In this document: positions 11,099 to 20,553 of the stretch, in pieces | Position numbering within the stretch: position 1 is the stretch's first letter | Layout: every line of letters starts with the position of its first letter | DNA from: Rhea pennata | Taxonomy: Eukaryota; Chordata; Aves; Rheiformes; Rheidae | Length of the DNA: 64,000 bases | Reading direction: 5' to 3' | Assembly: GCF_028389875.1 (NCBI RefSeq) | Contig: NC_084671.1 | Coordinates: 1,062,501-1,126,500, forward strand | Program-made: the position numbers and the translations under genes | Notes under the pieces: generated by a model | Told to the model about the DNA's origin: nothing | Seen by the model: the letters and a program-made list of their open reading frames with translations, nothing else | Databases searched by the model: none

Positions 11099-12110
11099 GC
11101 AGGGTCAGAAAGTTTTATATTTATATAAAACAATCAAAAAAAAAAAAGAAGTATGCAAACACAGATATGGGAAATTAAGAAGCAGTGAAAGCCAAGGGCA
11201 GAAAGACTCAGGGGCTTCTGCTGGAAACCTCCACGTCTCCCTTCGCCTGTGGCTGGTGCAGCAGCCAGGAGAAAGCAAAAAGCCATGATGGGCATCACGG
11301 TTTCCGCAGGGCTTGTCCACCTGCCTCTTGGCTTTTCTTCTTTGCACTGGAAGTATTTTCCAGGTGAGACTATTGCTACTTTTGAAGCCTCTTTTCTGCT
11401 CCTCTGAACCTGGGGACAGCTCTTCTTGCTTATAGGGGTGGTGATGCTCTGGGCGCCTGCCTCCGCGGCGATGCCATGGCTGCTGCTCCTCGCCCTTGCT
11501 GCCCTGGGAAAAACCCACATGGGAGGCTGTGCATTGCCCTCGGATTTGGGTGTCACCTCTCGGGCTAGCAGAAACATTATCCTTTTCTTTGCAACAGTCC
11601 TGGGGAGAGGGAGGAAACGAGGTCAGATGTGTTCCCACCTGGAAGACGTCTTTTCTGCTCTGCTTTTCTTGAAAACGCTCCTCCTGTGCATGTGATGGTC
11701 TTCCTAGAGCTCTAGTAAATACAATAATAGGTTGCACATCCAAGTGAGCTGCTCATTAATTTTTTCAAATGTGTCAGAAAAATGCTTGTAATTAGGAAAA
11801 ATCTATAACAAGAAGTACAAACAAATCAAAGTCTGTCATTAGCCAGAAAGTCTGCTCTCTGCCTTAGCTATGGTTTTATTAAATTAGAATAATGAAGCAG
11901 AAGCTACACAAAGAAAAACAAGTGCTTTGGAAAGGTCTTAAAATGTATAGCCATCAGTTTAAAAGCAAGGTTTTTGAACTTGAAATTGCAAACGTTTTAG
12001 CTTATGCTGTTCTAATTCGCCTTTCATAAGGGCTCGGGAACCTTAAAGCCCCTGTGAAGAGACACCACACAAAACAGCACCGTAAGTGAATCCTCTGTAG
12101 TGGTTTGAGT
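11099..12110. other. Intergenic DNA, nothing recognised
   Basis: Begins with an AT-rich tract beside the CR1 truncation point. The remainder is unique sequence of average composition, then AT-rich from 11740. Overlapping ORFs of 147-212 codons on the minus strand at 11105-11743 have no recognisable domain and are not annotated. Confidence 0.5.
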
Positions 12111-12119
12111 TTGGACGGA

Positions 12120-12600
12120 GGATGTAGGGGGGCTGCAGACGCAGAAGGGGGGAAAGAGCTTCTGACGAGTCACCGCTGGACGGGAGGGAGGGAGCCGAGG
12201 AGCAGCAGACGGGACGGTCCCAGGCCGCCGCCTCGCTGCCCCGCCGCTCCGCACGGCGGCCGGCCGGCGCGCGGGACGCGCTGCCTTGCAAGGAGCGGCT
12301 GCAAGGCGAGAAGGGAGGCGCGTTTCACTGCTTCAGAGCCGGTTCCTTCCCGGCACCTCGCACCTTTAAAACACCAGCGGCCCCGCCGCCCGCTGCCTCC
12401 CGCCGCTCTGCAGCCGCTGCTGCAGCGCTGCCGGTGCCGCCGGCTGGAGGGAGAGAGGCTGCGCAGGGCACCGGCACCGCGGCCCTCCCCGACGGGGTCT
12501 AACCCTCCTCTTCCTCCCCGCTCGCTGCTCACGAGCAGCACAGCCCGCAGCCTGGCCCCGGTGTGCCGGCAGATAACGCGCAGCCTTCGGCCCGGGATAA
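12120..12600. other. CpG-dense block
   Basis: GC-rich, CpG-rich and open in several frames on both strands. No recognised gene. Flanked by AT-rich DNA on both sides; 12601-12840 is AT-rich with nothing recognised. Confidence 0.5.
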
Positions 12601-12840
12601 AGCTCTTCTAGGAACCGCCGGTTTGTTGCTGCAGTGCAAGCCACAAACAGCCCAAAGCGGGATAATTGAATATTCATCTTCTGTGACTTCTATTAATTCT
12701 CTGCTTCGTGTGCTGAAGAGCAAAGTAATTGCCGTAATTCCATTTCAAATTCTAAAGTAAAAAGAAAAGAAAGTCTGAATTTTAAAGCAGCCTTTTAACA
12801 CTCAGCATTAACTTAAAAAACCTAATGCAAATTAAATACC

Positions 12841-13184
12841 GTGGCTGGGTGCAGCGGGGTGCTCGCACCCACCCGGGTGCAGCGCCCGCCTCGGCGTGCA
12901 GGGCTGCGTGTGGCGAGGCTGGGGAGCCCTGGCGGGCTGCGCTCGCGCCCCCCTTCAGCGGCCTGCTCGCCGAGGCTTACTGCGCCGCGCGTCCTAAGAG
13001 CGCTCGGGACAGAAAAGCGCTTCTTTTTCGCCCCAAAATCAGAGCCACTTTGCATCTGTCTTGCACCAGAGCCGTTCTCTCGGTTTGAGGCTTGAACCTG
13101 ATGCAAATGTCTTCCTGCAGCGCAGAGGAGGAGCAAAGGGCACGGCGGCAGCGCTCCCCCCTCGCAGCTCGGCTGTGCGGGCGC
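12841..13184. other. GC-rich flank of the 32-bp array
   Basis: GC-rich sequence leading into the tandem array. No gene supported. Confidence 0.45.
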
Positions 13185-13630
13185 GATGCCAGGAGTGTGC
13201 ACAGCTTTGCCGGTGCGATGCCAGGAGCGTGCACTGCTATGCCGGTGCGATGCTGGGAGTGTGCACGGCTTTGCCGGTGCAATGCTGGGAGCGTGCATTG
13301 CTATGCCAGTGCAATGCCCAGAGCGTGCATGGCTTCGCCAGTGCGATGCTGGTAGCGTGCACTGCTTTGCCGGTGCGATGCTGGGAGTGTGCACGGCTTT
13401 GCCGGTGCAATGCTGGGAGCGTGCATTGCTATGCCAGTGCAATGCCCAGAGCGTGCATGGCTTCGCCAGTGCGATGCTGGTAGCGTGCACTGCTTTGCCG
13501 GTGCGATGCTGGGAGTGTGCACGGCTTTGCCGGTGCGATGCCGGGAGCATGCACAGCTTTGCCGGTGCGATGCCGGGAGCGTGTGCTGCTATGCTGGCAC
13601 GATGCCGGGGGCATGCATGGCTGCACCGCC
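13185..13630. repeat. 32-bp minisatellite, about 14 units, 128-bp higher-order repeat
   Basis: Thirteen full 32-bp units start at 13185 and follow every 32 bp to 13600, with a fourteenth degenerate unit to about 13630. Each unit reads roughly gatgctgggagtgtgcacgg followed by ctttgccggtgc. Units 3-6 (13249-13376) and 7-10 (13377-13504) are the same four variants in the same order, a perfect 128-bp tandem duplication, and unit 11 restarts the cycle. There are no indels among the thirteen units, so the register is exact. Spacers are absent, so it is not CRISPR-like. Frames run open because 32 bp shifts the frame every unit without creating stops. Confidence 0.95.
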
Positions 13631-14480
13631 CCCCCACCGGCAGTGGCCCAAAGAGCCGCTGGGCGCTGCAGCCCCCCCCCAGCCCCCCGCGCCGCCCACC
13701 CGGCCCCTTCACCCGGTCGCCTTGCAGAACAACGTCCTGTTTACAACCTTGATGGGTTTCGTTTTTCTACAGTCAACGTCCGTGTCGTTAAATATTTATT
13801 TTATAATGACTCAGATGTAAACTGGGTGCGTCCAGCCGCATTCTGGATGTAAGTGGGGGAACGGGAGTCGGCGGAAGCACGCCGCCCTGCTCCTGGCGCG
13901 CTGTAGCCGAAGCGGGAGCTGCGCATGAGAGCGAGCCGTGGTAGTGACTGCCAGGGCGTGCGTTTCCAGTAAGAGCTGGGCTGGCATTTCTGGTTACTAG
14001 GTAAGCAGCGCTGCATGAAGCTCTTTTATTTCAAGTAGAGACATGTATCTTCCTTTCTTCAGACTAAAGAACAGCGATGGGCGAGGACGGCTCCAGCAAG
14101 AGCTCTGGCTAAGGGCAGCGCGCCGGATTTGCCCCCCTCGCTGAGCGCTCCCCTCCCGTCCCCAAGCTCGGCTGTCACAGACCTGCGGCAGCCCCGTCCC
14201 CAAGGCGCCTCTGCAGCGCTTCTCGCGCGGCAGCGATGGTGAGCGCGAACGCTGGGAAGGTCCTCGGGCCTCAGTCCTGCCCTGGTTCTTAGGGGCGGCA
14301 GAATTTATTTCAACCAAAGAGATGACCTGATCCAAACGTTGTACTGCAGAGGCGGGCGACAATTTTGCCTACATGTAAACGTGTTTATGAAGAACTGCCA
14401 AAAGGGAAATGCAACTGAGCTCCCAGTGCTGTCGTATTTTCTAGCGTTTCAGCTAATGGGCAGCGCATGAGGTTTGCACT
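13631..14480. other. Spacer upstream of the P2RY1 CpG island
   Basis: Starts GC-rich with C-runs (about 13627 and 13672), becomes AT-rich at 13720-13850, then is mixed. No gene or repeat family seen. Confidence 0.5.
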
Positions 14481-15860
14481 GGAACGAGTTGCCAGAGAAG
14501 CCATAGCAGGCGCGGAGCCGTCGGCGCGGCACGCAGGAGGCTGCCCCAGCCGTGGCCGCGGCGCTCCCACGCGGCTCTTCACCGCGGCCCGGCCCGGCCC
14601 GCCGTCGCGGCATCTGCTCGCCCGAGCCGCGGGGCGCACAGATCCTGCCGAGCAGGCCCGGCCCTCCCGGCTGGCGGCGAGCAGAGGCCTTTCCCCGGGA
14701 ACGGGAACCGCGCCGCGAAATGCCGGTAGAGGAAGGAGGCGAGATGCTCCCCGCTGCAGCCGGAGCAGGTTCTCCGGCGCCCGATGCCGATGCCCTCCTC
14801 GGAGCAGGGGCACAGCACGCTTACCGCAGCGCTGCCGTCGGCGCGGGGGGCTCGGTGCCCTTCCCACCCCGCGGGGGCTGCCCCCCCCCGGGGCTCCCGA
14901 GCGACGCCGTGCCTGGTGCAGGTACGAGCGCGCCGAGGGGCCCCGGGCGGGCGGCACAGCACGGCACGGCACGGCCCGCGCGCTGGCACGCTCCCGGACA
15001 TGGCTGAAGTCTCCCTGACAGCTGAAAACTGCCGGCAGGAACAGCGGGAGTCCCGGGCGGCCGGCGGCTCGCGCGCCCACGTGCCGCGCGCCCGCTCCTC
15101 ACCGCAGCGCCGGCCCCACCGGGCGAGCGCGCCCGCGCCTGCACCCGCCAAGCGGAGCCGGTGCGAGCGCCCGCGCGGGGCCCGCGGCACGGCAGCAGCG
15201 GCCCAGCGCAGCCCGTGCCTCGCGCCCTGCGCGCCCGCCGGCACCGCGGCCTCGCGCCCCGGCCCCCGCTGCGGCTCTGCGTTTTCTCTTGTTTAAACAT
15301 CAGTGCAAGGCTCTTCCCGGGATAAACTCCCGCTCTGGCCGTGCAGCTGGCTCTCCTCCCTCCAGCGCCAGCCGGGTGGTCTCGCCCCGCCGCCGCTCCC
15401 CGCCGCGCGTCCGTGTCTCCGCGTCCGAGGGCGCACCGCGGGGCCGGGCCGGTGCTACAGCTGGCGCTCCGCAGGTGCGGCCGCTCCGCGTCCCCCCCGC
15501 CTTGGCCCCCACACCCCGCCGGCGCGGACGTGCGGAAGCAGCAGCAAACGTGCAGCCGCGACCGCAGCCAGCGCGAACGGGAAACCGAGCGAGCCGCTGG
15601 ACGGGGGCGGCAGGGCCCTGCCACACGCCGCGGAGCTGCGCCCCGGCGGCGCCCGCGCGGCCCCCTGCGCGGCCCCGAGCCTCGGCCAGACGCGGCCGCC
15701 CGCGGGACGAGCCCCGGCGGCGGCGGCCGCGCGCGGCGGGGGCGGCGCGGGGCGGCGCGGGGCGCGGGCGGGCGCGGCGGGGCGGGGGCGGCTCCGCGCT
15801 CCCGGCGCTCCCGGCGCTCCCGGCGCGCGGGCCGGGCCGGGCCGGGCTCGGCGCTCCGCG

Positions 15861-15898
<38 letters not shown>

Positions 15899-16590
15899 TG
15901 CGGCCATGGGCGCCGGCGCGGCGGCGGCGGGCGGCGGGCGCTGCCCGGGCGGCGAGCGCGGGGCGCCGCCGGGGGCAGGTGAGAGCGGGCGGCACCGGGG
16001 GTCCGGGCCGGGGCAGCCGGTTCGAGGGCGGCTGGGCCGGGGGGAGCCGAGCAGGCTGCGGGAGCCGTCGGGCGGGGGGAGCCCGGCGCCGTCCGGGGGC
16101 AGCCGGCCCGGAGGAGGTCGCTGCGGGGGAGCCGAGCGGGGGTCGCTGCGGGGGGAGCCGGTCTGGGCAGGGGGCGGGCTGGGGGGGGGAGCCGGGCGGG
16201 GCCGGGCCGGGGCAGCAGGGCCGAGCGGGACCGGAGGATCCGATCCGCTCCGCTCCGGGCGGGGCCGGGCCGCCCCCGCGCTGCTCCGCGGTGCGCCCGG
16301 GCGCGGAGGGCGGCCGGGGCGCGGGGAAGCGGCCGCGGCCCCCGGTCCCCTCCGGCCCCCCCCGGCCCCCCCCAGCCCCGGTTCCCCCCCCCCCCCCCCC
16401 GGCGGCCGCGCTGCCCACGGGGCCGGCGGCGGCCGCGGCGGCCGCCCACGTGCGCGGCGCGGCCGTGCCCAGCCCGCGGACCCGAACCCGCGCGGGGGCT
16501 CCCGCGCCGCGACCCCGCGGAGGAGCAGGGCAGCGCCGGCTCGCGCGGGGCTGCCCTCGCCCGCCTCGGGTTTTGTCGCTGGTGCTCTTT
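14480..16590 (+). promoter_or_regulatory. P2RY1: P2RY1 CpG island / probable promoter region
   Basis: About 2.1 kb of extremely CpG-dense DNA immediately 5' of the P2RY1 coding exon. It contains clustered GC boxes (GGGGCGG-type, densest at about 15735-15792) and short tandem repeats: a 9-bp unit three times at 15796-15822 and another 9-bp unit four times at 15861-15896. No TATA box is evident. The transcription start is not determinable here, but the leader exon candidate ending at 15978 suggests it lies in about 15600-15900. A run of 17 C is at 16384-16400. Confidence 0.7.
15906..15978 (+). other. P2RY1: Candidate P2RY1 first exon (3' part) with uORF start
   Basis: A strong splice donor CAG|GTGAGAG lies at 15976-15983. 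Upstream is an ATG at 15906 in a near-ideal Kozak context (gcggccATGG). From this ATG the frame is open to the donor (24 codons plus 1 nt). The 5' end of the exon is unknown. Mammalian P2RY1 is usually described as single-exon, so an avian leader intron is inference from splice signals. Confidence 0.5.
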
Positions 16591-16626
16591 ACTGGAGGGT
16601 TTTTATTTATTTATTTATTTTTTTAG
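15979..16626 (+). other. P2RY1: Candidate 5'UTR intron of P2RY1 (648 bp)
   Basis: The GT donor at 15979-15980 pairs with an AG acceptor at 16625-16626. The acceptor is preceded by a T-rich tract (16600-16624) and a possible branch-point A at 16591 within TTTAC. The intron is GC-rich with long G-runs near its start (about 16137-16215), then switches to T-rich just before the acceptor. That change in base composition at the acceptor is what makes the intron convincing. Length is 648 bp, an exact multiple of 3. Confidence 0.5.
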
Positions 16627-16695
16627 ATGCTTCCCTGTTCCTGTAGAGACTTCGCTGCTTTGCTCGCAGACCTATGTGACGGCGGTGGAAGGACC

Positions 16696-17787
16696 ATGAC
16701 TGAGGTCCTCCTCTCGGCTGCCCTGAACGGATCCGGACCCGACCCGCTCTCCAGCGGCGGCTGGGCGGCGGGAAATGCCACCGCCAAGTGCTCCCTGACC
16801 AAGACTGGCTTCCAGTTCTACTACCTGCCCACCGTCTACATCCTCGTCTTCATCACGGGATTTCTGGGCAACAGCGTGGCAATCTGGATGTTTGTCTTCC
16901 ACATGAGGCCTTGGAGCGGCATCTCGGTTTACATGTTCAACTTGGCACTAGCTGATTTTTTGTACGTCTTGACTCTGCCTGCCCTCATCTTTTATTACTT
17001 CAACAAAACAGACTGGATCTTTGGAGATATCATGTGCAAGCTGCAGAGGTTCATTTTCCACGTGAACCTTTACGGCAGCATCCTGTTTCTGACTTGCATA
17101 AGCGTGCACAGGTACACGGGGGTGGTGCATCCCCTGAAGTCGCTGGGGAGGCTGAAGAAGAAGAACGCCGTTTACATCAGCGCCCTGGTGTGGGTCATCG
17201 TTGCGGCCGTCATCTCTCCCATTCTCTTCTACTCGGGAACGGGGATACGGAGGAATAAAACCGTCACGTGCTACGACACCACCGCGGACGATTACCTGAG
17301 AAGCTACTTCGTTTACAGCATGTGCACCACCGTGTTTATGTTTTGCATCCCTTTCATACTGATTCTCGGCTGTTATGGGCTGATAGTGAAAGCTTTGATT
17401 TACAAAGATTTGGACAACTCTCCTCTGCGGAGGAAGTCAATTTACCTGGTTATTATTGTGTTGACGGTCTTTGCCGTGTCTTACCTTCCCTACCATGTGA
17501 TGAAGACCTTGAACCTAAGAGCCAGGGTGGATTTTCAGACTCCCCAGATGTGTGCCTTCAACGACAAGGTTTATGCCACCTACCAGGTGACGAGAGGTCT
17601 AGCCAGCCTCAACAGCTGTGTAGACCCCATTCTTTATTTTCTGGCAGGCGACACCTTTCGAAGGCGGCTTTCCAGGGCCACCAGGAAATCGTCGAGAAGA
17701 AGCGAGCTCCACGTGCAGTCCAAAAGCGAGGAAATGACTCTCAATATTTTATCAGAGTATAAGCAGAACGGAGACACGAGCTTGTGA
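16696..17787 (+). CDS. P2RY1: P2Y purinoceptor 1 (ADP receptor, GPCR)
   Basis: A 363-aa class A GPCR. P2Y1 is the Gq-coupled plasma-membrane receptor for ADP that raises cytosolic calcium through phospholipase C. Seven membrane segments fall near residues 42-66, 78-100, 114-137, 158-180, 204-229, 249-270 and 290-316. Visible hallmarks are C114-C192 and C32-C286 (the two extracellular disulfides of P2Y1), HRY at 138-140 in place of DRY (normal for P2Y1), DPILY at 310-314, N-glycosylation sequons at N11, N27, N103 and N187, and nucleotide-contact residues equivalent to human R128, K280, Q307 and R310 (here R118, K270, Q297, R300). The C-terminus DTSL is a class I PDZ ligand, known to bind NHERF2. 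The start at 16696 matches the MTEV start of known P2Y1 proteins and has an ACCATGA context. An in-frame ATG at 16627 would add 23 residues. The coding region is intact in one exon. Confidence 0.98.
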   Translation: MTEVLLSAALNGSGPDPLSSGGWAAGNATAKCSLTKTGFQFYYLPTVYILVFITGFLGNSVAIWMFVFHMRPWSGISVYMFNLALADFLYVLTLPALIFYYFNKTDWIFGDIMCKLQRFIFHVNLYGSILFLTCISVHRYTGVVHPLKSLGRLKKKNAVYISALVWVIVAAVISPILFYSGTGIRRNKTVTCYDTTADDYLRSYFVYSMCTTVFMFCIPFILILGCYGLIVKALIYKDLDNSPLRRKSIYLVIIVLTVFAVSYLPYHVMKTLNLRARVDFQTPQMCAFNDKVYATYQVTRGLASLNSCVDPILYFLAGDTFRRRLSRATRKSSRRSELHVQSKSEEMTLNILSEYKQNGDTSL

Positions 17788-18339
17788 AGGAATGCCACGG
17801 ACTGGGGAGCACCTCGGAAAAATCCTCCGCTCTGACGCTGTAGTGCTACGAGTAGGTGAGGAAAACCTACCAGCCTCTCGCATTCGCTTTAGGGAAAGCT
17901 GCGTTTTCTGATCCTAGAGAAAAACTTAACAAAGTAAGTGGAAAAAATTTAATCTTAATGGAAAATAACATGTCAAAATCCAGCTCTTCCTCTCTCTAAG
18001 CTTGTAATATTCTCACTTCTTTCTGACTTGTGTCAGATGAAGTAAAACAAAGTAAATCCCCTAAAGGAAGAAAGCCATCAAAGTGCTCTGTTTTAATGAC
18101 TTAGTCTCCCACGTTCAAAAGATTTTCTTTGTTGTCCCCTGCTTAAAAATAGGGAATAAAAATCAGAAAGAATAGAACCATCTTTTATCTGATGCTCAGT
18201 CCAGATATCTAGCCTTAGCTCTATCTTTCTGCTTTCTTGCCGTTGTAACCTAGTGTTTAAATCAAAACCATGATGCAGTTACCTCGCCTTTAAAGTTTTG
18301 TTTTTCCTTCATCTGCTCGTAGTAGGGGATTATGTGATG

Positions 18340-18700
18340 GTTCGGTAGCGCTTGCGATCCAGCCTTCTTGGAGCACCGACCTTCTGCAGGCTTCCGGGGC
18401 GCGCGTGGCGCTGCAGCCCGGCGCCGCGGTGCTGCTGGCGGCGCGGCGCTGCCGGCGCCTGCACGTGCCGGCAGATCTTGCGAGCGGACGTGGACGTACC
18501 GGCGTGCGCCCGCGGGCGGCCGTCCTGCGAGCGGGAAGGACTCTGGAGCGGGGCCGGGCGAGGAGCGCGGCGCCGGGCTCGCCTCGGGAAGAGCCCCGCG
18601 CGGGGCCGCCGCCGCGGCGCGGGCTGCGCCCTGCGGCACGCGGTTGGCCAGCGTCCCGCTGCTCTCGGGCGCTTCATTGCTCGTCGTGGAAGCTTTTCCC
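18340..18700. other. CpG-dense patch inside the P2RY1 3' region
   Basis: About 360 bp of very GC-rich, CpG-rich DNA with sharp AT-rich edges on both sides, lying between the first and second candidate poly(A) signals. Frames are open on both strands without a domain. It has no repeat signature I recognise. Confidence 0.65.
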
Positions 18701-18885
18701 GAGTTCTTTACGGGTAAAACACTAGAAATCTGCATACTGAGAATAACCGTACCTTTTAGACAAGTGAAAGCTACGGTTATTTGAATTATCTTCATCTTGA
18801 TTCAATACAAGGATATTTCTGTTGCTTGCAATCTTGAGAGATGCCATAACAGTTGTTTCCCAAGAAAGTACTTATTAAAATGTAT

Positions 18886-18945
18886 TTTATATATATATAT
18901 TTATATACACATAAATGTGTATGTGTGTATATATATATATATATA
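18886..18945. repeat. (TA)n/(TG)n compound microsatellite
   Basis: Alternating TA, then a mixed TACACATA/TGTG segment, then TA again. Low-complexity microsatellite in the P2RY1 3' flank. Confidence 0.9.
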
Positions 18946-19640
18946 ATCTATAAAATCCAGAGAGAATTAATTTTTTTGTACTGTGAAAAATAAACTGCTG
19001 TATTAACGAGACGTTGCAATATACTACAGACTAAATCGAGCCCGTAGTTACGTTATCTTCTCCAAGCGTGGAATAGGTCATCCAAAATTAGTCAGGCTGA
19101 GCTATTGTGTAACGCAGCAGCTAGTGGTGGAGCACAGACGGAGTCTGACATGTGCAGTCTTATTCACTTCTCATATTTTTAAGAAATGTGTTTGAAAATA
19201 CTGTGTGCTAAGTAGAGTATGAAGGCATGCTTTGAATTGTAAACTTAGTGTACAAAATTAAATTCTGTGTAATCCTAAGGATGGTTTTAACGGATCCTCA
19301 CTCCTCCACTCGTCATAGTAAGAATAAAATATTTATATTTTACTTATTAATTTCCGGTGATTGACGATAAACAGGAATAACTCTAGTTATTTTTGACAAC
19401 ATTGTAAAGCAGCTCTTATTCACACGTACAGCTTCTTAATCTGCAAAATTGGTATTTATTGAACTTATTTATTGGAAAACTAAATGTAAAGTATTGTTGA
19501 ATACATTTTGAATGGTACTCTGTGCTCGTATTCAGAATTGGACGTTAATGGAAAAAAATTAACAGCATGTTCCAATCGTTGTAATACTGTGTCATCTAAC
19601 AGAACTTCTTTATAATAAACTCAATTCCACCCCGACTGTT

Positions 19641-20209
19641 CACTGTTGATATATACCCTGGAGATAAATTTAACTGCTGATACACGGCCTTAAGATAAAT
19701 GACACCACCGCTTAGCAAGCATAGTTTCTGGAAACAGTGTGAAGATCTCGTTTAGCCCCGTAAGATGAAAAATTTAGAGAGAGTGAAGAAATCCCAAGCA
19801 AGGGTCAATTGCTAATTAATCCCTACTGCCAAAACATTATAGAGCGGCAAAGCCTATTTTTATCGCCGGAGCACGGGCCTGATTCGCAGTAAATGACTTC
19901 TGCGTTTGTTTGGGACTTCATTCCAGCGAAGCAAGTCTTGCTTGGAACGGCGGTGAATTACAGAGCGTTAAGATAAATTATTCTCTGAATTTGTTTGCTT
20001 CCAAAGATTTTAAATCTTATTAGTTTCCCAGAGTTTTGTGGTGCAATTTTCTCTTTGCTTTCAGTTAGGAAGTAAAATGTTCCACTGATTTGGGTCTGAA
20101 AAAAGCCCTAAACGCGCAAAGGCGGTAGAGGGTAAAACCTTCCGTGCAGGTAAGTCTTGGTGCAGTTACTGCCGTGCTTTTGCTGTGCGGCTCCTTGTTT
20201 ATCGCGGTG
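19641..20209. other. AT-rich intergenic DNA with homeobox-like core sites
   Basis: No gene or repeat. TAATTA (19813-19818) and TAATCC (19817-19822) overlap in a clean homeodomain-type site. The segment 19800-20000 is of intermediate composition and could be a conserved non-coding element, which is not testable from one sequence. Confidence 0.4.
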
Positions 20210-20480
20210 GCTCTGAGATCCAGGCGCAGGGAGACCCCGCGGCGGGGGCTGGCGTGCCGCTGCGGCCTCCGCGGAGCCCCTGCCCTGTGGGGGTGCCCCC
20301 TTTTTGGGGTGCGGAGAGGGCTCAGCACGCGCGGCTCGTGGAACGAACCTTCCCGCGGCCGCTGCCGGCCCGGACGCCCCACCGGCCCCCCAGCGCGCGG
20401 GGCGACGAGGCCACGGCCCCGCGCGCGCCTGCTCCGCGGCGAGCCCCCCGCCCGCGCAAAGCCTCCGTTACGCCCGCTGA
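20210..20480. other. CpG-dense block
   Basis: GC-rich, CpG-rich, no recognised gene. It directly abuts the TG/TA microsatellite that follows. Confidence 0.5.
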
Positions 20481-20496
20481 GAAGGCCCCCAAATTA

Positions 20497-20510
20497 TATG
20501 TGTGTGTGTG

Positions 20511-20548
<38 letters not shown>
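20497..20548. repeat. (TG)n(TA)n microsatellite
   Basis: About seven TG repeats pass into about seventeen TA repeats. Potentially length-polymorphic. Confidence 0.92.

Positions 20549-20553
<5 letters not shown>

Larger units (their letters stand above)
17788..19640 (+). other. P2RY1: Probable P2RY1 3'UTR and 3' flank
   Basis: AT-rich sequence after the TGA at 17785-17787, with AATAAA at 18155-18160, 18989-18994, 19323-19328 and 19614-19619. P2RY1 mRNAs have long 3'UTRs in other vertebrates, so one of the distal sites may be the main end. A CpG-rich patch at 18340-18700 and a TA/TG microsatellite at 18886-18945 interrupt it. The exact polyadenylation site cannot be chosen from sequence alone. 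Confidence 0.6.

Noticed and set aside
13185-13630. Regularly repeated 32-bp units as a CRISPR array
   Set aside because: Units are contiguous with no unique spacers, and the genome is vertebrate.
13061-13820. Cys-rich repeat ORFs over the 32-bp array on both strands
   Set aside because: Each 32-bp unit shifts the frame, and openness follows from unit composition. Not a repeat protein with a real period in amino acids.
14821-16449. 542-codon minus-strand ORF and 445/447-codon + ORFs in the P2RY1 island
   Set aside because: Low-complexity Arg/Pro/Ala/Gly frames in about 80% GC DNA. The + frame is informative only for the short uORF.
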